Origin: Coenobita brevimanus | Lineage: Eukaryota; Arthropoda; Malacostraca; Decapoda; Coenobitidae | Direction of reading: 5' to 3' | NCBI GenBank assembly: GCA_032717465.1 | Contig: CM064690.1 | Location: 8,948,593-9,012,592 of the forward strand | Length of the DNA stretch: 64,000 nucleotides | Part shown: piece after piece, positions 56,519-64,000 of the stretch | Layout: each line of letters begins with the position of its first letter | Position numbering within the stretch: position 1 is the first letter of the stretch | Position numbers and translations under genes: made by a program | Notes under the pieces: model-generated | What the model was told of the DNA's origin: nothing | Seen by the model: only the letters and a program-made list of their open reading frames with translations | The model's database searches: none

Positions 56519-59500
56519 CCCGTCACGTCCCGAGCCTTTCCGCACCTATGACATCCCCCAGTCCCGAGCCTTTTTGGAAAAAAAATTTTTCTTCTAAAAC
56601 TTCCGCTTAGGTCGAGAAACGATGGAAAATCATGAAGAAAGTGGTCTCTGCGGTCTATAAGTGGTCTGTACAGGTGCGGTTTCCCCCCGCAGGTATCGTA
56701 TTCTGTAATGGGCTGGAGATGCGTTAACATTTTCTATGGTAAGGAATAATGGGACAAACAACACACAACACCTCTACATTTATTGAATTTGAACTAATAA
56801 ACAATAACAGTAACAATATAATGGATTTCAGACACATATATAGGAAAAATAAGCATTGTACCATCGCGCGAGCATAGCAAGTTAGGTCTGAGTCGTAACA
56901 TGCTATATGCTAATTTTCTGGTATGAGTCAACCTATCATTTTTTCTACTTGTATACTTCTGTTTCAATGACAATTTACCAATTACAACTGTTTATAAGTG
57001 TTTTCAGATGTTTTCATTCATTATGATGACATGCAGCATAAGTTTAGCGCACATCAGCTTAGTAAGCGCACTCGCTATGACTCGTATTTCAACATACCAA
57101 ATTGTTTTATCACTTTCCAATTATTTTCCCATTTACATAGAACCTTTCCTCCACCACTGTGAAGGTTTTCAATTATTTTCATTCATTACGAGGGCATTTA
57201 GCGATATGCTAGCGCCTATTCACGTAGCAACCACGATCTCAAACACTCGTGTTTCATCATCTACTTTATTTATTCACTCCAATTATATTTTCCCACTTAC
57301 ATTACACACGTTTACACCCCTCCAATGCACTGTACATACTTACTGCCATTATTTATTCAAGTGAGCGTGAGAATATCGCCTGAAAATACCCTCGCAAGGA
57401 ATGTTTCGTCATACATAATACTCACACACTTATATACTAATTCACTCACACACTTATATACTAATTATTCACTTTATCACTTGCTGACTTTTATTTTGAC
57501 TAATACGTGCCTTATTCATTCGACTAAGCGTCAGGAAATCTTATCTTTATAGACACGCTATGAATATTTGACTTAGAATATACATCATCATATACAATAA
57601 TATGAACTTATATTATACCCGTAAGAATGTCACATAATAAAAAATATATAATAAGGGGCCGTATTTATTGCACTGAGCGACAGAATATCGCATCAAACAA
57701 CCCTCTCTATGTAAGTTTCAACTTAGGGCAGATTTATATACTTACACCCAATGTGTTCACTTATGTTCTACCCGTAGGCACTTTATACTAATATTTGGCG
57801 ATCCACATGACTGATATTTTCACAGAGCGTCGTCTGTCGCATTTACCTCATAATTTCAGCGTCCTTTCGCATTCACACCATGCTAAAATTGCAGCAACGT
57901 GTGATATTCACTAAAACATGGGTGAATACACAGACCCACGTCACTCTGCACGCACTCATAGCGGGTGTCCTTCCTCTGTGTCGTGAGTCTCACCTGGGAA
58001 TTACTGCACACGTGACACCTGCGCTGGGGCCTAGGTCTGTTGGGCTGGGGAGGGATAGGAGTGGGGAAATGGCGGCCGGATATTCTCTGGGGAGTCTGGG
58101 TAATAGGGGCAGTGCGGGGGCGCTGTTGAGGCCTTTCAACAGCATACTTAGCAAAGATTTCTCGTGTGAGCTCCCTCACAAACCCTTCAAAGGTTTCCTG
58201 AACTCCTGTGGTCATGGCGTGAAGGTGGTGGCAATTCAGAGCAGTGATATCTATCAAGTGAAAGAACAGTTTTTTATACCACTTCATCGTGGTCCTGGCA
58301 CACTCTACCGTCGATATCATGGAGTCAGACTGGTCCACGAGGCGCATGTTTATATTGTAATCCATTACACACTCAGGTTTCCAAACACGACGCCTGCTCT
58401 CGCTATGGTAATCAACAGAATCAGTACGGTGCATCAAGGGGCGGTGAACCGTGGACAAGAGGCTTACTTCTCTGTTGTGGTTCCACATTGTTGCAAGGAT
58501 GTTGTTTGCTTTGAAGAAGACAACCTCACTCCTTGCAAGTTTCCGCCCTACCTTGACCATGTGACGCCGGTTCACCTTTACGGTTCCACAGACTCCCGTT
58601 TCATGTCTGTGAAGATAACGAGCGAGAAGAGGGCTAGTGTACCAGTTGTCGAGGTAGAGAACGTGACCACGATGAAGGTAGTCTTGTATCATCGTCTTTA
58701 CCACTGCTCCCGAAAGTCCTATACTTCGATCTTCTATTATGACTGTCTGTGCACCGGTGTACAAGACTGTCTTGCACGTATCCAGTCCTACAGTCACACA
58801 TAACAAAGATCTTGAACCCAAAACGGTGCCTTTTGCTGGGTATATACTGTCTGAATGAAATATTGTCTCTCCACAACACGAGACTCTCGTCTATGACGAG
58901 ATCTCTATAGGGATAGAATGAGGATCGAAAGGTTTGCCTCAGGTGATCAAAGACCAGCCTAATTCGCCTCATTTTGTCAGTGTTGTTTGCATTTGCAGGG
59001 TCATTAGCATCATAAAAATGGAGGCGACTTAGAATTTGTTGAAACCGATTACGGCTCATCACTTGACCAAATATGGGGGTAATCATAACAGGGTCCCTAG
59101 TCCAGTAAGCAGGAATTCTATTTTTTCTTATTATACCCATCAAAAGGACAAGGGCAAAAAATAAGAACATTTCTGGAATGGAGACAGGGTAATCATAAAT
59201 CATAGAATGCCTACTCCTTGTTCCCAATCTTTCACTTTCTAGGCGCTGGGTGCTTGCAAACAGGTTTGTTTGAAAAACGATCTGATCTACGAAGGCCTCA
59301 CTGAAAAACAGGTGGAAAAAATCCAACCTGCTTGAATTGCAGTGAATACCTGGTGCAATGCAGCCAGATCGCCCTTGCTCAGTGAAGGGGTGAATGAGGG
59401 GAGAAAAATCACTCCCATCCTCCCAATCCCACGACACAAATCCCTCGTCCCCATCACCGCCTTCGTCTGGGTGGGGAGGAGATCCTGGTTGGGGAGGTTG

Positions 59501-60614
59501 GGGAGAAGGAGTACGGAGGGCTTCCCCACTGTCACTCCTCTTCCCTCTGCCTTTACCCTTTCCCTTTCCCTTACCCTTACGGCCTTGAGGAACATTAGGG
59601 GGCTGTGGGGATGAAATAGGGGAATATTGGGGAGCAGAAGACGTGCTGGGGAATGGTTCCTCCCCACCTTCCCCCTCCATTACCACACCACATTCTCTTT
59701 CACGCAACCTTGCTCGACCATGTGTTAGGGGATATTGGGGAGCATAAGACGTGCTTTGAAGTGGTTCCTCCCCACCTTCCCCCTCCCTCACAACCCCACG
59801 TGATACTGAACGCACCCGCACTGGCCCACGTGATCCACTCTGCCGCCTCACACTGCATAGGGAGAGCAATGACTCACCCACGTCACTCTCACTTTCCCTA
59901 ATCCCAGGAATTTCCATTTCACTCCCCACTCCCTCCACTTCACTTCCTACCTCCCCAAACAGAATGCTAGGCCCATACCTGCTTAGACGACGTGGTGTGC
60001 GCTCTGGGCCACGATGGGTAATCACCTCCCGTCCATACCACGTGGCAGCACGTCCCACGGCTCCGTCCTCGTCCTCGTCCTCGTCCTCGACCTCGAATTC
60101 TGCTTCCAAGGCATGCTGGGGATAGGGATATGACATACCACGTGCCTTCTTTGCCTCCTGCCCCTCTCTAGCAGCACGGTAAGTCACGTACTGCCGCTTC
60201 CTGGGTGACGGAACTTCCTCGTCACTGCTGGTGGTTTCTTCCTCCTCTGGCTGCACATAATCCTTGTCCATCTCCTCGTCATCCAGTGGGGAATCACTGT
60301 CGCTGGTAAAGGTGTCCAGGGCGACTTGAATTTCGCTCTCTGAGAGACCTCTCTTAGCCATGTCTGAGCAGGACCGTGGCTACCAGGTGAGTGGACGAGT
60401 GGCGGGCTAGGGCGGGTCGCGCAGGGTCACCGAGTGTCCCCGCCTGGTGGCAGGTAGGGGAAGGTCAGGCGAGGGTACGTACCGCAAATCAAGCGTGAAA
60501 TTTGAAAATTGTCGAAATTATGCACATTGCAATTGCACGACGTACTGGTACTTTGCCGGGACTGGCAAATGCAAATCGTTGCAACGTACCCATACGTCGT
60601 TGGGACGGGGCGGG
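56519..60614 (-). mobile_element. Nearly complete piggyBac element, 4.1 kb
   Basis: TTAA at 56515-56518 and 60615-60618. Left end CCCGTCACGTCCCGAGCC, right end reverse complement CCCGCCCCGTCCCAACGACG. Taking it out restores the LINE frame QPF|NYHPVALTS, proving the border and target duplication. The transposase (57883-60361) is on the minus strand. A long 1.36 kb 3' region contains an internal direct repeat of about 165 bp (57001-57165 and 57167-57310, ATTTTCATTCATTA words) and recurring GAGCGT-AGAATATCGC words. Confidence 0.92.
57883..60361 (-). pseudogene. piggyBac transposase, one frameshift
   Basis: Two overlapping frames (58634-60361, 575 aa; 57883-58821, 312 aa) together make about 825 residues. 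The first has an acidic N-terminus (EVEDEDEDED), a Lys/Gly run (GKGKGKGKGR), then the piggyBac core: FHLFFSEAFVDQIVFQTNLF, YWTRDPVMITPIFGQVMSRN, LVIDESLVLW (Asp1, about residue 491), FRQYIPSKRHRFGFKIFV. The second has LYTGAQTVI, LYLDNWYTSPLLARYL (Asp2, residue 58), NMRLVDQSDSM (Asp3, residue 163), WYKKLFFHLIDI and a C-terminal Cys-rich domain (RRCHVCSN, YECVQSDVGLCIHPCFSEYH). The switch lies near 58763-58772. All three Asp are kept. The start ATG at 60361 gives MAKRGLSESEIQVALD, a usual piggyBac opening. Confidence 0.92.
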
Positions 60615-60618
60615 TTAA

Positions 60619-60686
60619 CTATCACCCAGTTGCTTTAACATCCTGTACTTCAAAAGTTTTTGGACCAGTTCATAACAAAAAAATAT
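60619..60686 (+). pseudogene. Jockey-like LINE (family J), continuation of RT
   Basis: Continues the frame from 56514: NYHPVALTSCTSKVFGPVHN, then KKI, and is cut at a second TTAA (60687-60690). Confidence 0.8.
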
Positions 60687-60690
60687 TTAA

Positions 60691-60930
60691 CCCTCCCTGT
60701 CTCAGCTGATTTCTCACCAATGCCCCCCTCCCCAATCCAGGGAAATTTTCGAAAATTTTTTTTTGCCTCAAATCTCCGCTTTTTATCAGAAACATTGGAA
60801 AATACCAAAATAAGTGCTTACCTGGACTTATAAGTGCACTATACAGGTCTCTCTCTGAACACCTGTTACCGTATTCTCTGGGTGCTCGCTGCTGCTGTCA
60901 TGTTTTCTATGGTAGGGGTAACTATTGCAA
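60691..60930 (+). mobile_element. End of a second piggyBac element
   Basis: Starts right after TTAA with CCCTCCCTGTCTCAGC. The next 230 bases follow the left end of the 4.1 kb element in order: AATTTTCGAAAATTTTTTTT and TTTTTGGAAAAAAAATTTTT, CTCCGCTT and TTCCGCTTAGG, ACTTATAAGTGCACTATACA and TCTATAAGTGGTCTGTACAG, GTTTTCTATGGTA and ATTTTCTATGGTA. No matching right end in the window. A related but distinct piggyBac subfamily. Confidence 0.75.
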
Positions 60931-61080
60931 ACCACTCAGAATAGGTAGAGATCAGTCCTAGCCCTGCCTTGATGGCACACGTGTGTGCCCCTTGCCCCGG
61001 GCATTTGTGTGGCATTCTAGGCTATCGTTCCTGCTCATTGTGCAGTGTTAATAACATTAATACTTGGCAAGGTCAGTGTT

Positions 61081-62569
61081 ATGGGTAAGGGGAAGTGCAA
61101 ACCGAAACCAAAATGGGGTGCCAAATCCCCCAGGAGCACAATACAAACTGCTGCTACACCCTGTGCTGCACCCCCAACTGTTGTACGCCATCACACACTC
61201 TCTGCCAGACACTGATGCCCCCCACACTTCAGCCTTGGCCGTTGGTGATCCTGCTGCATCCAACGAACCTACTACTGGAACAATTAAACGCATCAGGCTT
61301 GATAGTGCTAGTGGTGAAAATGATGATGCTAGTGCCTCACGCTTCCCTAAAGGGGAGTGCTGAACTGGCAGTCACCGACCTCAACATCCAGGCATCAAAT
61401 GCCAACCACCCAGAACAATCCTCCACCATAAATTTAAACCCCTCCAGCCCTGATGACCCTGCCTCTGCCCTCACCACCAGCACCCCTCCCGTGGCCACGT
61501 ATCCCCCTCCCCGGCTCCAACTCCCTCCTGTCATACCACGCGATCAATATGTGCGCAGGGCATTCCCCTCCACATGCACATCTGCTGTCCGCAGTGTCTG
61601 GCGCCAGCGTACATCCACCCATCCCCTTATCACTCGACTTTCCGAACCTGTTCGCCTTATGTCTCCAGCACCTCCTAACATCTACGTCCACAGGAACTAT
61701 CCTGATCTCATCCAAGCCCTAACAACTGAGGGGCCTTTGGGCGTCAAATTTGTACTTCATGATGCCCTAATTAGAAGGAAGAACTTGCTGGAATACCTTG
61801 TGAAACACCTGGCAACTAACTGCTCTGTTACAGTCCTACACAATATACCTAGTGTCAAGCGAGCACGTCACCTGTACAACTCTTTGGGAGGACCGTGCCA
61901 TTGTCGTATGAGAGGGATAGGACTCCCCCCCCTCCCGAATACTGCTATGAACTACTCCTTCCACCCTGTACCTTCGTAGAAGCCAAGCCATCACAGCCCT
62001 TGTGTTATCACTGTTACGAGTCTGGCCACATTTCATGCTACTGCCAGTCTGCAGAATGGTGTGGTCTGTGCAGTGGCCCCCTTTCAACAACAACCTGCTC
62101 TGTCAGGCACTCCACCATCATTCACTCCCCAAGTCCCCGTGCACCTGACCCTCACTCATCTGAGTTCCCAGAACTGCCCCTACCACCCGTGCCACCAGCT
62201 CCCACTGTCCCCATGGCTGCCCACCCTCGTCTCCTACATTCACTGGAGTTCCAGTGTCCTCAGTGTGGGTGTGTGGGCGTCACTGCGTGGCACCTGGATT
62301 GCCCAACTCATCACTCAGCCCTCCCTGCACCTGCTCCTGCCTCCATTGCCACCCCTGCTCCTGGTCGTCAGCCGATATACCCTTCCGCCTCTGGTTCTAC
62401 ATTGTATCCCCCTCCCCCTCAGCCCCTGCCCCTCCCCATGCCCTGCAACAAGCTGCTCCCCCCTCCCCCCTCACCCCCTGCCCCACCCATCAGACCATCA
62501 ACTTTAGCTCCTACAACAACAGTACCAGGAACTGTGCAGTCTCCTTTTGTATGTACTCTCTCACTTTAA
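61081..62569 (+). pseudogene. LINE (family K) ORF1, gag-like with zinc knuckles
   Basis: Starts MGKGKCKPKPKWGAKSPRST. Three or so frameshifts move it between frames (near 61200, 61365 and 61900). The middle reads YPDLIQALTTEGPLGVKFVL and LLEYLVKHLATNCSVTVLHN. Then a CX2CX4HX4C knuckle (CYHCYESGHISCYC) and a second, imperfect one (CGLCSGPLSTTTC, His replaced). The C-terminal third is Pro/Ser-rich. Tandem knuckles in ORF1 fit Jockey- and I-type LINEs. The part after 62100 is low-complexity. Confidence 0.75.
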
Positions 62570-62956
62570 TTTTCCCTCTCTGCCCACCTCCCAGCTCCCA
62601 CAAACCAACTCCCATGTAACTACCATACCTGCTATAATCCCTGCTACTTCCCTCCCTCCCATATCACCACCACCCAGCCTTGTCCCTCCGCCTGTGTCAG
62701 AGCCTCACCCTCTCACACAAGCCTCCTCTGTCTGTACTCCCTCACCCACTCCTTTACCTCATACATCCTCGCCTCTCTGTCACCCTTTCCCCTCCCCCTC
62801 CCTCCCCCTACCTCCCTCTCTCCCGGCAACTGCACGTCGTATGGGACCTCCCTCTCTCGTACCTCCCCACCCACTCTCCTCCTTCTTTCCCCCACTTCCC
62901 CAACCACCCGTTCCCCAACTCTCTCATGACAGTTCTCTGTCTCCCCCCTTATCCTA

Positions 62957-64000
62957 ATGGCACCCAAACCTAGACAATATAAAATGTTATCTTGGAACAT
63001 ACAAAGCATTCATTGCCGCCTAGCTGACCTTTTTCATTATGCTTCATCTCATCACACTGCTGTTATCTGCCTTCAGGAGGCTTTCCCCAACTCTCGTCGC
63101 CCCAGACCCGCAACCAGGCTTCGGGGATACCACTGCTATCATATCCATTCTGGCCAAGGCCTGGTTACACACATTTGTCACACTATTCCTCACACCCTCA
63201 TTATCAAATCATCTGCCTCTTCTCACTCCTCCCTCTTTCAGATATTTCGCCTCACTGTCAATGATGCCTCCTTGTATATATGCAATGTCTATCTCAGTCC
63301 AACTTGGGATGACCCCACCAATTTAACTACCAGCCACTCTTCATCTTTCTTTTACCTGGGCAATTTTAATGTCTCTCATCCTTCATTTGGCAGTTCCTGT
63401 GCTTCTCCTGCTGGTCATCATCTCCATGACTTTGCCAGTAACCATCATTTACATTCATTCCCCACTTCTCATCCCATTCATGTTGGGGAAGGCTGTCTCT
63501 ATCTTGTCCTTGGCAGCAACGTGGTACAACATGCTGTCACTGTTGACATTGTCCCTATTCTTATCTCTGACCACAGTGACATCCTTGCCACAAATTCCAT
63601 TCCCATACTACGCTCTCAGCACCGCCATGTCAGGAAAAAGATTAATATCCCTATTCTGCTGCAACCCACTTTCAAGAACATGCTGGTTTGCCAGTCATTC
63701 GTTTACCACATCATCTGAGCTATACACCTCCCTAGTTACCGTAGTACAAACCATCTATGATCAATATGTGTTGCAAGTCAATCATATGAAATCCTCTGCT
63801 CGCCAGGCTGGGGAATGGGTAAGAGATCGCCGTCTGCATGACAGCGAGGAGGAAGAGAAGCGAGAAGCAGCCATGTACTGCACTGACCGCACCGCTGACA
63901 ACCTCCACTCCAATCTCACTGCAGCCAGGTCCTCCCATGACCTTGAACACAATGTTTGCCAGGAATATTGGCATGACTTTCTCCAGCATATTAACCTGCC
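62957..64000 (+). pseudogene. LINE (family K) ORF2, endonuclease and start of linker, cut by window
   Basis: MAPKPRQYKMLSWNIQSIHC starts an APE-type endonuclease. Motifs: WNIQS (Asn), VICLQEAF (catalytic Glu), LYICNVYLSP, LGNFNVSHPSFGSS (normally GDFN, here the catalytic Asp is Asn) and ILISDHSDIL (SDH). A frameshift near 63690 ends the frame at 63718; the linker continues in another frame (FTTSSELYTSLV, SARQAGEWVRDRRLHDSEEE) to the window end. RT is outside. Endonuclease probably inactive. Confidence 0.8.

Noticed and set aside
57880..58803. 307-codon plus-strand frame
   Set aside because: Antisense shadow of the piggyBac transposase.
62061..62957. Several overlapping Pro-rich plus-strand frames
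   Set aside because: Alternative frames of the C-rich end of LINE ORF1 and the ORF1-ORF2 gap.

Overview
This window looks like eukaryotic, transposon-dense intergenic DNA, most likely from a decapod crustacean. That assignment is an inference: it rests on the many long dinucleotide arrays (CA, TA, GA, CT), the style of the degenerate LINE reverse transcriptases, and the mix of piggyBac, Tc1 and Penelope-like elements. There are no operons, no rRNA genes and no convincing full-length host gene. Nearly everything that can be recognised is a mobile element or a tandem repeat.

Layout. 1-3.3 kb: fragments of two LINEs, a candidate non-autonomous piggyBac-like element (915-2392) and a LINE tail. 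4.4-6.2 kb: a second non-autonomous piggyBac-like element. 6.7-11.8 kb: LINE C-terminal fragments, three tRNA-derived SINE families and large CA/TA arrays. 13.5-13.7 kb: a promoter-like cluster followed by a possible short first coding exon. 14.3-15.7 kb: a diverged tandem duplication. 16.56-18.54 kb: three DNA transposons nested in one another. 19-28 kb: microsatellites, minisatellites and a 215 bp-arm palindrome. 29-32 kb: two minus-strand copies of a jockey-like LINE and a foldback MITE. 32-37 kb: a dispersed repeat and a four-unit minisatellite. 37.5-42.5 kb: a Penelope-like element and two long copies of an RTE-like LINE. 42.5-52.5 kb: a (CAA)-tailed repeat family, minisatellites, a possible host exon on the minus strand (about 48 kb) and SINEs. 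53.1-54.5 kb: a Tc1 element. 55-64 kb: a jockey-like LINE broken by a nearly complete 4.1 kb piggyBac element and by the end of a second one, followed by another LINE with gag-like ORF1 and endonuclease ORF2 that runs off the window.

How the parts relate. The elements interact by insertion rather than as a pathway. TTAA-targeting piggyBac elements landed in an older LINE and in a foldback element; a PIF/Harbinger element landed in the same foldback. LINE tails end in short tandem repeats (TAGA or CAA), and SINEs sit inside CA or TA arrays, so several microsatellites here touch retroelement ends. All recognised transposases and reverse transcriptases are broken: frameshift in piggyBac, stops and a lost first catalytic Asp in Tc1, missing catalytic domain in Harbinger, and decay or 5' truncation in the LINEs. 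The best candidates for host sequence are the promoter and first exon at 13.5 kb and the exon-like open stretch at 48.0 kb. Neither could be assigned to a gene.
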